Of a DNA stretch of 64,000 nt, positions 55,526 through 64,000 are shown piece after piece. Below the pieces are notes generated by a model. It was not told the origin of the DNA, did not search any database, and was given only the letters and a program-made list of their open reading frames with translations. The stretch spans positions 1 to 64,000 of the forward strand of contig PBYS01000078.1 in NCBI GenBank assembly GCA_002729725.1, in the 5' to 3' direction. The position numbers and the translations under genes are program-made. This stretch comes from Puniceicoccaceae bacterium (GTDB lineage Bacteria > Verrucomicrobiota > Verrucomicrobiia > Opitutales > Coraliomargaritaceae). The stretch's first letter is position 1, and every line of letters begins with the position of its first letter.

Positions 55526-58500
55526 TTGGTAACTATCAACTCACCTTCTAGAACACATAGCACCGTGATTGGACGCATCCCCACTTCTCCGCCACTAGCC
55601 GAGAAAGTACAGACTCACCCACTTCTTTTCAACCTATTGATGATGTTCATCGGATGGGCATCCTCCAGCGTAGGCTTTCAACTAGCGGCGATTGAGGGCA
55701 ATATATCCCCCGTATGGCCCCCGAGTGGCTTCGCTGCAGCAGCGATTTTCCTAGGCGGCTACCGTCTTATCCCAGGCATTCTAGCTGGAGCATTTGCCGC
55801 GAACTCTGGCAATGATATCACACTATTGAGTGCCTTTGTCATCGCAATTGGAAGTACAGGCGAAGCCGCCGTTGCCTGCTGGTTCCTCGGACGGATTCGC
55901 TCACTAGGAGCGCAATTAGGCCCATACTCGATTCCAATTTGGATCCTAGGCACATCCCTTTTTGCACCCATGGTCGCAGCCACAATTGGCAGCCTGAGCA
56001 TCATGCATTTGAATACATATGCTGAGCCGCTAAAATTTTGGCATCTAGCACTAACTTGGCTCGCTGGTGATGCCATCGGGATATTGATCATCGTTCCAGC
56101 TATATTGTCATTCACAATACCGAAATTATCGATCAAGTGGTTCATAAAATTAGCATGCCTCAGTACTCTAACTCTCTTAGTTTATTTTTTCTTATTTTTT
56201 GCTCAACCAAGCTCTGCATATTATTTCCTCGCCTTTGCACTACTCATACCCGCATGCAGTTTATTCGGCAAAGAGGGCTGCGCCCTAAGCACACTCAGCT
56301 TTGCAAGCTTTGTTGTGATCACAATCATTACAAAGCCGGCAACCAACCCCTTCGCCTCATCCAACAATGAGCTACTCTCTCTAGTTGCCTTTTTAGTCGC
56401 CTTATCGGTCACCTCATTAACGGTAGCATCGTTATATAAAAGAGGTCGCTTCACGGTCTCCTCTACATTATTAATCGCCGGCTGGGCGACCAGCGGGATC
56501 GTATACGTAATATTGCAAAATGCCTCCACGAAGGTTGACGAAGAAAACTTCACTAGACTCATCCACGATATCGAAACTGCAGTCACCGATAGACTCGATA
56601 CCTACGTGAATACTTTAATCGCAGGTGCAGGCATCTATATCAACTCAGAGGAACTTCGACCAGAGGAATGGCGCTCCTTCGTCAAGCATTTGAAAATCGT
56701 CGAACGCTATCCAGGCATCAATGGAATTGGCTTCATCCAGCCCTTCAATGATACTGAGATTGAGAACTTCGTAGCTCGTAAGCGAGCCAGTGGATTCTCT
56801 GATTTCAAGATCAAAGAAGTGCCCAAGGTAGAGCGTCCGCCTGTAGGTGTATTGGGTTACGAGCACTACATCATCACCTACATTGAGCCACTCAAAATAA
56901 ATCACCAAGCTCTCGGACTCGATGTCGCTTCCGAAATTAACCGACAAACAGCGGGCCAACAAGCTAGAGACAGCGGAGAAGCTGCCATGACGGATCGTAT
57001 TATCCTAGTGCAAGACGGCAAGTCGCGCCCTGGTTTTCTGGTCTTTTACCCCATGTATCGTCCAGGAGCAGAGACAAACACAATTGAAGAACGCCGCCAA
57101 TCCTTCATCGGCTGGAGCTATGCCCCTTTTATCACAGAAGTCTTTTTAGAGGGCGTCCTAGGCAATCGTGAAGATCAAATCCGCTTCAGCATTTACGATA
57201 GCTCAATTATTAGCTCCAGCAGCTTCATTTATAGTACCACTGGAGCCAAGGCAAGCCATACAAGCACTGAATACTCTCACATAAGCAGCTTAAAATTAGC
57301 CAACCAAACCTTCAGCTTTGGTTGGAACCGAGGCACCAGTTTCCAGCAACAAGAAACCGCACCTGCTACAATCGCAGCTGCAAGCCTAGCCCTCGGAACC
57401 TGTCTATTAGTCGTTATCGTTGCAAACCTACAATCAACCAACCTTAGAGCTCAAAAGATAGTTGAAGAACGCACACAGGAATTAAACGCAGCCAATGATC
57501 AACTACAAAACGAAGTTAAAGAACGTCAAAAAGCTGAGTCCGAGGCAAAACATGCACACTATATCGCAGATGCGGCAAACCAGGCTAAAAGCGAATTTCT
57601 CGCCACAATGAGTCACGAAATACGCACTCCGATGAATAGCGTAGTCGGCTTTGCAGAGCTACTCTGCGCGAGTCAACTCAATGCCGACCAGCGCCTTTGG
57701 GCGACCTACATTCAATCCTCAGGAAACTCCTTACTCAGCCTAATCAATGACATTCTCGATTTTTCAAAGATTGAGGCTGGTAAATTTGAATTGGAAAGCA
57801 TTCCTTTCTCGATTCACAAAGCACTCGAAGAAGTCGCCACCGGTTTGGAGCCGATCGCCGCTCAAAAAGGACTACTTCTAGACCTAAAGACCGACGATAC
57901 ACTCCCCGCAAAAGTCATCGGCGATCCAACTCGACTCAAACAGGTCATCACAAATCTCGTCGGCAACTCGCTCAAATTTACCAAAACAGGCAGTGTCATC
58001 ATCTCCGCAGACTGGCGAGGCACCCCGAACGACGGAGTCGCCACCATCACGGTCACAGACAGCGGCATTGGCATTCCACAAGACAAAGTCAAAAAACTAT
58101 TTCAACGATTCTCGCAAGTGGACAGCTCTACCACACGTCAATATGGTGGCAGCGGCCTAGGACTTGCGATCTGTAAACGTATCATCAATTTAATGAACGG
58201 CGAAATCAAGGTCGAGAGCGTCGTCGGCAAAGGCACAATCATGCACTGCAACATTCCCTGCACAGCATCTCTACAGACAAAAAGTGGAACTACCAAACCA
58301 CCCTTCGCGAGCAATCCAATCAAAGGTAAAGACGAGAACGCACTGAAGCGACGCGTCCTGGTGGTCGACGACAACGCAGTCAACCGCAGGCTAGCTCAAA
58401 CAGTCTTACGCCGCTTGGGTAACGAAGTTACTACCGCAAACAATGGGGTCGAAGCGATCGAGCAGGTCACTCAGCATTATTACGATATCGTATTTCTCGA

Positions 58501-58762
58501 TTGCCAGATGCCGATCATGGATGGATACGTGGCCACCCAGAACATTCGCAAATTAGAAGCTGAAGGTAAAATTCCAGGCAGCGAACGCGAGACCCCACTC
58601 CCCATCATCGCATTGACAGCCAACGCCTCAGAGAAAGATCGCCTTGCCTGCCTCGCCAGCGGCATGGATGACTACATCAGTAAGCCAGCCAAAATAGATG
58701 ATTACCGCGCCGCTTTTCAAAAACTGAAATCCAGCAAACGCCGTGCACCCGAGCGCAGTTAA
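55526..58762 (+). CDS. Hybrid histidine kinase with MASE1 and CHASE sensor domains
   Basis: 1078 residues. A MASE1-type eight-helix membrane sensor fills about 40-330 (ISPVWPPSGFAAAAIFLGGY is typical). A CHASE extracellular domain lies near 350-590 (FVKHLKIVERYPGINGIGFI), followed by a helix near 610-630 and a coiled coil. Then come HisKA with FLATMSHEIRTPMNSVVGFA (His ~697), HATPase with NLVGNSLKFTKTGSV and GSGLGLAICKRIINLMNG, and a receiver domain from ~942 with LDCQMPIMDGYVA (Asp ~990) and Lys in DDYISKPAKID. There is no output domain, so it must pass phosphate to a separate partner not seen here. Starts at TTG 55526; a GTG at 55565 is possible. Confidence 0.93.
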   Translation: MVTINSPSRTHSTVIGRIPTSPPLAEKVQTHPLLFNLLMMFIGWASSSVGFQLAAIEGNISPVWPPSGFAAAAIFLGGYRLIPGILAGAFAANSGNDITLLSAFVIAIGSTGEAAVACWFLGRIRSLGAQLGPYSIPIWILGTSLFAPMVAATIGSLSIMHLNTYAEPLKFWHLALTWLAGDAIGILIIVPAILSFTIPKLSIKWFIKLACLSTLTLLVYFFLFFAQPSSAYYFLAFALLIPACSLFGKEGCALSTLSFASFVVITIITKPATNPFASSNNELLSLVAFLVALSVTSLTVASLYKRGRFTVSSTLLIAGWATSGIVYVILQNASTKVDEENFTRLIHDIETAVTDRLDTYVNTLIAGAGIYINSEELRPEEWRSFVKHLKIVERYPGINGIGFIQPFNDTEIENFVARKRASGFSDFKIKEVPKVERPPVGVLGYEHYIITYIEPLKINHQALGLDVASEINRQTAGQQARDSGEAAMTDRIILVQDGKSRPGFLVFYPMYRPGAETNTIEERRQSFIGWSYAPFITEVFLEGVLGNREDQIRFSIYDSSIISSSSFIYSTTGAKASHTSTEYSHISSLKLANQTFSFGWNRGTSFQQQETAPATIAAASLALGTCLLVVIVANLQSTNLRAQKIVEERTQELNAANDQLQNEVKERQKAESEAKHAHYIADAANQAKSEFLATMSHEIRTPMNSVVGFAELLCASQLNADQRLWATYIQSSGNSLLSLINDILDFSKIEAGKFELESIPFSIHKALEEVATGLEPIAAQKGLLLDLKTDDTLPAKVIGDPTRLKQVITNLVGNSLKFTKTGSVIISADWRGTPNDGVATITVTDSGIGIPQDKVKKLFQRFSQVDSSTTRQYGGSGLGLAICKRIINLMNGEIKVESVVGKGTIMHCNIPCTASLQTKSGTTKPPFASNPIKGKDENALKRRVLVVDDNAVNRRLAQTVLRRLGNEVTTANNGVEAIEQVTQHYYDIVFLDCQMPIMDGYVATQNIRKLEAEGKIPGSERETPLPIIALTANASEKDRLACLASGMDDYISKPAKIDDYRAAFQKLKSSKRRAPERS

Positions 58763-58773
58763 CAAATTATTAT

Positions 58774-59793
58774 ATGAATAGAAACACCCCTCCTCCGATG
58801 CAAAGAAACCCTCTAGATGATATAGACTGGGATGCCTTGCGGCGTTATAGAAAGCTCTTTTTGATCGTTCCACTCCTGTTCATCGTTGCCCTGGGTGCCT
58901 TGTCGAGCTACTACATAGTGCAGCCCGAAGAAGAGGCGGTCGTCAAACGCTTTGGTCGAGTGGTCGCGCTCAAACAACCAGGTCTCCATTTCAAACTCCC
59001 CTTCGGCATCGACAGCGCGCAAATGGTGCCCACCGCCCGCGTACTCAAACAAGAGTTCGGTTTTCGCACTCAAGGCATCGACGGGCGCACTAGCTACCGT
59101 AAAGATCAAGCACACCGCGACGAATCGCTAATGTTGACCGGCGACTTAAAAGTCATCGATGTAGAATGGGTGGTCCAATACCGAGTCAGTGATCCGGATA
59201 AATTTCTACACCGCGTGCGCGCGCCAGAAGTCACCCTGCGGGATGTCTCCGAATCGGTCATGCGCCGTATTGTGGGGAACAGCCTCGGTAGCGACGTGCT
59301 CACAGAGAAGCGGGTCCATGTGGCCAACACCTCCCGCATCGAACTCCAAAAAGCAATGGATTACTTCGATCTGGGCATACAAATCAGCACCATTGAGTTG
59401 CAAGATGTCACACCTCCTGGCCCGGTAAAACCGGCTTTCAATGAAGTGAATCAAGCAGAGCAAGAACGCGAACGCTTCATTAACGAAGCCGAAAAACGCC
59501 GCAACCAAGTGGTGCCACGCGCGGAAGGCGAAGCACGCAAAGTCATCGCCGAAGCGCAAGGCTATGCTGCTAAACGCGTGAATGACGCGAAGGGTGAAGC
59601 CGAACGCTTCACCGCCGTGTATCAGGCCTATCGCGACGCACCCGACGTCACCCGACAACGCATGTATCTTGAAATGATTGATGATGTGCTGCCCCAAGCC
59701 GGCAAAATTTTCATCATGGACGAAAATCAAACCGCCCCTCTGCCACTGTTAAACTTAGGTGATGCCCGGATGTCACTGCCCGCCAATCGCTAG
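58774..59793 (+). CDS. hflK: HflK, SPFH/band 7 protein
   Basis: A 339-residue membrane protein that with HflC forms a cage around the FtsH protease and modulates its activity. An N-terminal cytoplasmic segment precedes one helix (LFLIVPLLFIVALGALSSYY), then the SPFH domain (VVKRFGRVVALKQPGLHFKL) and a long helical region rich in Glu/Ala/Arg (RRNQVVPRAEGEARKVIAEA). It begins 11 bases after the hybrid kinase and ends 2 bases before hflC. FtsH is not in this window. Confidence 0.94.
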   Translation: MNRNTPPPMQRNPLDDIDWDALRRYRKLFLIVPLLFIVALGALSSYYIVQPEEEAVVKRFGRVVALKQPGLHFKLPFGIDSAQMVPTARVLKQEFGFRTQGIDGRTSYRKDQAHRDESLMLTGDLKVIDVEWVVQYRVSDPDKFLHRVRAPEVTLRDVSESVMRRIVGNSLGSDVLTEKRVHVANTSRIELQKAMDYFDLGIQISTIELQDVTPPGPVKPAFNEVNQAEQERERFINEAEKRRNQVVPRAEGEARKVIAEAQGYAAKRVNDAKGEAERFTAVYQAYRDAPDVTRQRMYLEMIDDVLPQAGKIFIMDENQTAPLPLLNLGDARMSLPANR

Positions 59794-59795
59794 TC

Positions 59796-60776
59796 ATGAA
59801 TAATAAACAAATACCATTTATCGCCGGGCTCATTTTGCTAATCGCAATAGTCATCGGCCTACGCGCTTCGATCTATATTTTAGACGAAGCCGAACAAGCC
59901 GTCATCGTGCAACTCGGCGCTCCCGTCGGCGAGCCTGTGACCACACCAGGTCTGCACTTCAAAACACCTTTTATTCAAGAAGTGCGTCGCTTCGACAAAC
60001 GAGTGCTCTCATGGGATGGCGATCCCAACCAAATCCCAACGCGTGGCGAGCAATTCATCTCAGTGGACACCACCGCTCGATGGCGCATTGCCGATCCACT
60101 AATCTTCATGCAGCGCGTGCAAAACGAACGCGGTGCCACCATGCGCCTCAATGATATTTTGGACTCGGTCGTTCGAGATAAAATCTCTTCCACCGACCTC
60201 GTTGAAATTGTGCGCTCCAAAGATTGGAAAATCAGTGAAGCTGACCTCGCACGCGTGCAACTCAGCGGCGAAGACGATGAAGAAATCCTACTCCAAGAGG
60301 TCCAAACCGGCCGGCAGGAATTAGTCAAATCCATCTTCGATCAAGCCGCCAGCCAAATGCCGGAATTGGGCATCGAACTGGTCGACATACGCATCAAACG
60401 CATCGACTATGTCGAAGCAGTCGAACAGCGTGTCTTCGACCGTATGATCGCCGAACGGCAACGCATCGCAGAGCAATTCCGCTCTGAAGGACAAGGCCGG
60501 GCGGCCGAAATCGACGGCGACACCAAACGCTCGCTGGCGGAAATACAATCTGAAGCGAACCGCAAAGCCGAGGTCATACGTGGCCAAGCCGATGCCGAAG
60601 CCTCACGCATCTATAGTGAAGCCTTCGGAGCCGACCCAGAGTTTTACGCCTTCCTACGTACCTTGGAAAGTTATCCCAAGACAGTTGGCCCCAGCTCTAC
60701 CTTGATTCTTGGAACTGACTCCGAATACTTCCGCTATCTGCGTGATGTAAGCGTGCAGAAGAGTCAGGCAGAGTAA
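59796..60776 (+). CDS. hflC: HflC, SPFH/band 7 protein
   Basis: A 326-residue partner of HflK. It has an N-terminal helix (IPFIAGLILLIAIVIGLRAS), an SPFH domain (QAVIVQLGAPVGEPVTTPGL), and the HflC-specific RFDKRVLSWDGDPNQIPTRG followed by a helical tail (RSEGQGRAAEIDGDTKRSLA). The C-terminal FYAFLRTLESYPKTVG is characteristic. It ends 3 bases from the stop of the convergent AraC gene. Confidence 0.94.
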   Translation: MNNKQIPFIAGLILLIAIVIGLRASIYILDEAEQAVIVQLGAPVGEPVTTPGLHFKTPFIQEVRRFDKRVLSWDGDPNQIPTRGEQFISVDTTARWRIADPLIFMQRVQNERGATMRLNDILDSVVRDKISSTDLVEIVRSKDWKISEADLARVQLSGEDDEEILLQEVQTGRQELVKSIFDQAASQMPELGIELVDIRIKRIDYVEAVEQRVFDRMIAERQRIAEQFRSEGQGRAAEIDGDTKRSLAEIQSEANRKAEVIRGQADAEASRIYSEAFGADPEFYAFLRTLESYPKTVGPSSTLILGTDSEYFRYLRDVSVQKSQAE

Positions 60777-60779
60777 CAG

Positions 60780-61658
60780 TCACTTCGAGAACAGGCTCAT
60801 GCGGTACCCGCGTGGAGTCAGTCCGGTATAGCGCTTAAAAACACGGATAAAATACGATGGTTCATTAAAACCGGAAGCCCACCCGACCTCGGCGACATTA
60901 TGCCGCGTCTCCTTTAATAGGTTCTTCGCCAGTGCGATCCGCTCTTGCGCGATCCATGCCATCAATTTGAGACCGACAACTTGATGAAACTGCCGCGACA
61001 AATGATCGGGCGTGCAAGCCAGCGCATCCGCAATCTCACGCACGCTCAAACTTGTCTCATTTAAATGAATACGTACATACTTGCGAGCCTCCACCACAAG
61101 TGGCGGCTCAATCACTCGCCCTGCGTCTGGCGCTCGTCCGAGCTCATATAGCACACCCAGTAAAAAAGCATCCACCAGAGAACGAACAAAATCCACTCGG
61201 TCAGGTTCAGGTAAACTATGATGTTCCGCAAGGTCATCTAAATAGCGCATCCACTCAAAAGCTCGCACACGTTTCTCCCACAGCAAAGAGGGCTCACTTA
61301 AAATACGTCGCTGTGGGTCCGCACGCCCCTCTAGGATAAAGCTCTGCCCCACCACCAAGACACGGTACGGTCTTTTTAAGTCAATCGGTGTTTCCGCATG
61401 GGGTAACCCGCGCGGTATCACGCACATATCGCCATTGTTTAAACGAAAACTCGCCCCAGGACATACAAAATCAGTCGCTCCGCCAGTCTGTATAAAGAAC
61501 TCTGGCTCGGGATGAAAAAACGCATTCTCTTGCCGCGTATGTAACTGACAGCGCTCCGGTAAATGGACACGAACCCGGCCAGCTCGCAATCGTTTCAAAT
61601 GCAAGCGAATCAGCTGCGAAAAGTCTTCCTTAACTCTATCTTCCGAGAATACGGCCAT
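60780..61658 (-). CDS. AraC-family regulator with cupin sensor
   Basis: 292 residues. The N-terminal half is an AraC-type cupin (FFHPEPEFFIQTGGATDFVC; NGDMCVIPRGLPHAETP). The C-terminal half has two helix-turn-helix motifs (LSVREIADALACTPDHLSRQ; NVAEVGWASGFNEPSYFIRV). It is divergent from the ThuA-Gfo pair and probably controls it in response to a sugar or sugar derivative. Its start lies 20 bases from a perfect palindrome. Confidence 0.9.
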   Translation of the reverse strand: MAVFSEDRVKEDFSQLIRLHLKRLRAGRVRVHLPERCQLHTRQENAFFHPEPEFFIQTGGATDFVCPGASFRLNNGDMCVIPRGLPHAETPIDLKRPYRVLVVGQSFILEGRADPQRRILSEPSLLWEKRVRAFEWMRYLDDLAEHHSLPEPDRVDFVRSLVDAFLLGVLYELGRAPDAGRVIEPPLVVEARKYVRIHLNETSLSVREIADALACTPDHLSRQFHQVVGLKLMAWIAQERIALAKNLLKETRHNVAEVGWASGFNEPSYFIRVFKRYTGLTPRGYRMSLFSK

Positions 61659-61678
61659 GCGGGTTTTGTACTATAATT

Positions 61679-61690
61679 CACAGATCTGTG
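61679..61690. promoter_or_regulatory. Palindrome CACAGATCTGTG in the AraC-ThuA divergent promoter
   Basis: A perfect 12-bp palindrome 20 bases upstream of the araC-type start and 110 bases upstream of thuA. The rest of the 140-base gap is AT-rich. It may be a binding site, though AraC proteins more often use direct repeats. Confidence 0.35.
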
Positions 61691-61799
61691 CGATTCTTTA
61701 ATCTCGGTTTATCCAATTTCATAACTGTAATTCCATAGATTAATCACAACCGATCTCTTACAAAATAATCACACGCCTCCCCACATACAAGCAAGTCCT

Positions 61800-62570
61800 A
61801 TGAACACAAAAATCCAAGTCACGGTCTGGAATGAATTTCGCCATGAGAAGTCGAATCCCAAAGTCGCGAGCATCTACCCCGAAGGCATGCATACGACGAT
61901 CGCAAACTTTCTCGGGAAAGAGACCGACTATGAGCTGCGCACCGCTACGCTTGATGAGCCGGAACACGGACTCGGCGGAGAGGTATTAAGCCACACTGAC
62001 GTACTGATCTGGTGGGGCCACATGGCACATGGCGAAGTATCGGATGCAATTGTGGAAAAGGTTAAAACCCGCGTATTGGAAGGCATGGGCTTAATCGTAC
62101 TCCACTCGGGTCACTACGCTAAAATATTCAAAGCACTCCTCGGCACCACCTGCTCCCTGAAATGGCGTGAGTCCACCGATAAAGAACGCTTGTGGAACAC
62201 CATGCCCTCACATCCGATCTTACAGGGCATCGGCGATTACTTCGAAATACCACAAGAAGAAATGTATGGTGAACCCTTCGGAATTCCCCAGCCCGATGAG
62301 CAACTCTTGATTTCATGGTTTACCGGCGGCGAAGTCTTTCGCAGTGGTGCCACTTGGACACGTGGCCACGGTAAGATCTTCTACTTCCGACCGGGACACG
62401 AAACCTACCCCACCTACCATCAAGCGGAGGTGCAAAAAATCATCACTAACGCCGTGCGCTGGGCCAGACCAAGTGTTTGTATTCCCGACAATTGCCCCAA
62501 CAGCCCAGCACTGGAAGCCCTACCAGAGGACCCCGAAGCGGACAATCGTCCCACCATCGGACACAAATAA
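61800..62570 (+). CDS. ThuA family protein
   Basis: 256 residues of the class I glutamine-amidotransferase-like ThuA fold. [56 protein letters not shown] and [20 protein letters not shown] are family blocks. ThuA of rhizobia takes part in oxidising trehalose or related disaccharides to 3-keto derivatives. Together with the Gfo/Idh/MocA gene 21 bases downstream it resembles the thuA-thuB pair. No transporter genes are attached. Confidence 0.92.
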   Translation: MNTKIQVTVWNEFRHEKSNPKVASIYPEGMHTTIANFLGKETDYELRTATLDEPEHGLGGEVLSHTDVLIWWGHMAHGEVSDAIVEKVKTRVLEGMGLIVLHSGHYAKIFKALLGTTCSLKWRESTDKERLWNTMPSHPILQGIGDYFEIPQEEMYGEPFGIPQPDEQLLISWFTGGEVFRSGATWTRGHGKIFYFRPGHETYPTYHQAEVQKIITNAVRWARPSVCIPDNCPNSPALEALPEDPEADNRPTIGHK

Positions 62571-62591
62571 CATTCTCAACGCTCCACTCTA

Positions 62592-63659
62592 ATGCCCAAG
62601 AAAAAGACTTCCCCCATCCGCGTCGCCATCATCGGCACTGGCGGTATGGCACTCTTCCACGCGCGCAACTTCGCTCAAGTAGCTGACTGTAAACTAGTCG
62701 CAGGCGTTGATACGGATCCGGAACGCCTCGCAGCCTTCGCTGCTGAGCACAGCATCACCGAGACCTACACAACCACTGCAGAACTACTCGCTAAATCTGA
62801 AATCGACGCCGTCTCCATCGTCACCCCCGACCCATTCCACAAAGCCATTGCGCTGGAATGCCTGGCCGCCGGCAAGCATGTGCTCTGCGAAAAACCACTC
62901 GCGCTGAACTATCCCGACGCCAAAGCCATGGCCGACGCCGCTGACAAAGCAGGAGTGATCAATATGGTCCACTTCACTTATCGCAATTGGGCCCCGCTAC
63001 AAAAAATTGCCCACATCGTACAAACGGGCAAAATCGGAGAAATTCGCCATATCGAAGCTAGCTATCACCAATCCTGGCTGGTCAGTAAACAATGGGGCGA
63101 CTGGCGCACCAGCCCCAACTGGCTCTGGCGCCTCGATAGTGCGCATGGAAGCAAGGGCGTATTGGGCGATGTCGGCGTCCACATATTAGATTTTGCCACC
63201 TACCCTGCCGGCAAAATTAAGGAAATCTATTGCCAGCTCAAAACTTTCAAGAAAGCCCCTCGCAACCGTATCGGTAAATACAAACTCGATGCAAACGACA
63301 CTGCCGTCATCACAGTAGAATTTGCCAACGGCGCGCTCGGCAGCATCCAGACTACTCGCTGGATGACCGGCCACCTCAATCGACTTTTTCTGAAAATTTC
63401 CGGCACAGCAGGCAGTGTGTCTTTCGACTCAGCACTCAGCAAAACGGCCTATACCATTTGCAAGGGCGCCGACATCGAAACCGACACCTGGAAAAGCGTT
63501 CAAGTCAAAGACACGCCGCACCTCCAACAACGTTTTATCAAGAGCATCCGCACGGGCGTGCAAGACCAGCCTGATTTCCGCCGTGGAGCCGAAATCCAAA
63601 AACTGCTCGATGCCAGCTTCAAGTCAGACGAATTAAGGAGCCCCATCCGCGTGCGCTAG
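62592..63659 (+). CDS. Gfo/Idh/MocA family oxidoreductase
   Basis: A 355-residue NAD(P)-dependent sugar dehydrogenase-like protein. The Rossmann domain begins VAIIGTGGMALFHARNFAQV, the catalytic region has HVLCEKPLALNYPDAKAMAD (EKP motif), and the C-terminal domain has GSKGVLGDVGVHILDFATYP (the D..H pair). 'YHQSWLVSKQWGDWR' resembles subgroups acting on disaccharides or inositol-like sugars. It follows thuA by 21 bases, so a two-step keto-sugar pathway is plausible. Confidence 0.93.
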   Translation: MPKKKTSPIRVAIIGTGGMALFHARNFAQVADCKLVAGVDTDPERLAAFAAEHSITETYTTTAELLAKSEIDAVSIVTPDPFHKAIALECLAAGKHVLCEKPLALNYPDAKAMADAADKAGVINMVHFTYRNWAPLQKIAHIVQTGKIGEIRHIEASYHQSWLVSKQWGDWRTSPNWLWRLDSAHGSKGVLGDVGVHILDFATYPAGKIKEIYCQLKTFKKAPRNRIGKYKLDANDTAVITVEFANGALGSIQTTRWMTGHLNRLFLKISGTAGSVSFDSALSKTAYTICKGADIETDTWKSVQVKDTPHLQQRFIKSIRTGVQDQPDFRRGAEIQKLLDASFKSDELRSPIRVR

Positions 63660-63718
63660 CAGACACATGCGCCCGAGATACTCGGCCCCCGCCCAAGGAT
63701 CCGCCCCGCTGGTATTAA

Positions 63719-64000
63719 TCAATCTCGGCGGATTTCGGGGCGGCCCACATGCCAGTCTCGGTATTGCCCCGGAGGCCCCACCTCGCCTGCGACGGCGGCG
63801 CGCGCAATGTTACTTAATTCCCGTGCACTCACAAAATGCACAATAAAGTCACGCCCGTCGTTGTAGCGCTGCAGCAGATGCCGATACATCGCTCGCATGC
63901 GCTCCCCCAATAAAACTTCTGCATTGCGCTCCACGCATCCATGAGTGTGCATTTTAATAAAAATCCAATTTTCTCGCCCAAGCACATGCACTTGTTGCCG
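63719..64000 (-). CDS. Partial gene: polysaccharide-deacetylase-like protein, C-terminal part
   Basis: The frame enters from the right edge and ends at TGA 63719-63721. The 93 visible residues include NWIFIKMHTHGCVERNAEVL, LLGERMRAMYRHLLQRYNDG and HFVSARELSNIARAAVAGEV. This pattern ('W.F.K.HTHG…LLG..M…HFVSARE..N') is that of the C-terminal part of large hypothetical proteins often annotated as polysaccharide deacetylase-like. Most of the gene lies outside the window. It is convergent with the Gfo/Idh/MocA gene; the 59-base gap holds nothing clear. Confidence 0.55.
   Translation of the reverse strand, partial: RQQVHVLGRENWIFIKMHTHGCVERNAEVLLGERMRAMYRHLLQRYNDGRDFIVHFVSARELSNIARAAVAGEVGPPGQYRDWHVGRPEIRRD

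Noticed and set aside
58774..60776. hflKC as part of the preceding hybrid-kinase signalling system
   Set aside because: They are close (11 bases) but hflKC are common housekeeping genes; no functional link to the kinase can be supported.

Overview
The window looks like the chromosome of a marine member of the Verrucomicrobiota, most likely an Opitutia/Puniceicoccales-type organism. This is inferred from gene content: a fused cbb3 oxidase subunit (CcoN-CcoO), a secreted WA..DP-type solenoid repeat protein, ectoine synthesis (a salt-stress trait), a sulfatase, ThuA plus Gfo/Idh/MocA sugar-type genes, and heptad-based intergenic repeats. No rRNA, tRNA, CRISPR or prophage genes were found.

Layout. 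1-610: tail of an unidentified gene, then an antisense, 5'-truncated group II intron remnant (broken maturase plus domains V-VI). 0.9-3.9 kb: rpsO and pnp, each with an intrinsic terminator. 3.9-7.4 kb: a GH20-like glycosidase, an orphan periplasmic sugar-binding-like protein and an AraC regulator with a PocR domain. 7.5-15.5 kb: a collinear cbb3 oxidase operon (cysteine-rich protein, ccoS, ccoNO, ccoQ, a one-haem ccoP, ccoG, a 56-residue membrane peptide, ccoI). 15.5-26.9 kb: U32 protein, ferredoxin, alcohol dehydrogenase (opposite strand), repeat protein, nadK, cca, polA, hemN. 27.2-33.2 kb: ectoine operon ectABC, SSS symporter, dedicated aspartokinase and a membrane TPR protein. 33.2-36.8 kb: sulfatase and IclR on the minus strand, then two outward-facing genes that both lack their 5' ends. 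36.8-41.4 kb: MarR/DoxX/pirin/DUF4197 unit and a TolQRA/ExbBD-TonB unit. 41.5-43.9 kb: arsR, arsC and an NDH-2. 43.9-47.5 kb: tig-clpP-clpX. 47.7-55.4 kb: DUF805, an EamA transporter, and a minus-strand unit of response regulator, histidine kinase, ArnT-like GT39, GtrB-like GT2 and GtrA, with queG upstream. 55.5-60.8 kb: a large MASE1-CHASE hybrid kinase and hflKC. 60.8-64 kb: AraC regulator, ThuA, Gfo/Idh/MocA oxidoreductase and the C-terminal part of a gene running off the window.

The most unusual structure is not in the genes. Several intergenic spaces carry arrays with a strict 7-nt period. Five copies of a TTSNNNN array occur (1497, 11417, 13060, 22320 and 25233), some with an inverted arm. 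An inverted pair of ACTNNNN arrays encloses a 34-codon remnant of a four-helix-bundle gene (20.5-20.8 kb). A third array type (NARGAAY-like heptads) sits between exbB and exbD. A related array at 1334-1465 has a 6-nt period. Many of these abut start codons; one supplies the ATG of ccoI and another precedes polA by a few bases.

Other points worth a second look: ectA and the DUF4197 gene show homology or a signal peptide upstream of every in-frame ATG/GTG/TTG; a 12-bp inverted repeat encloses the start codon of the NDH-2 gene; and two near-identical palindromes lie upstream of the MarR gene and its neighbour doxX.
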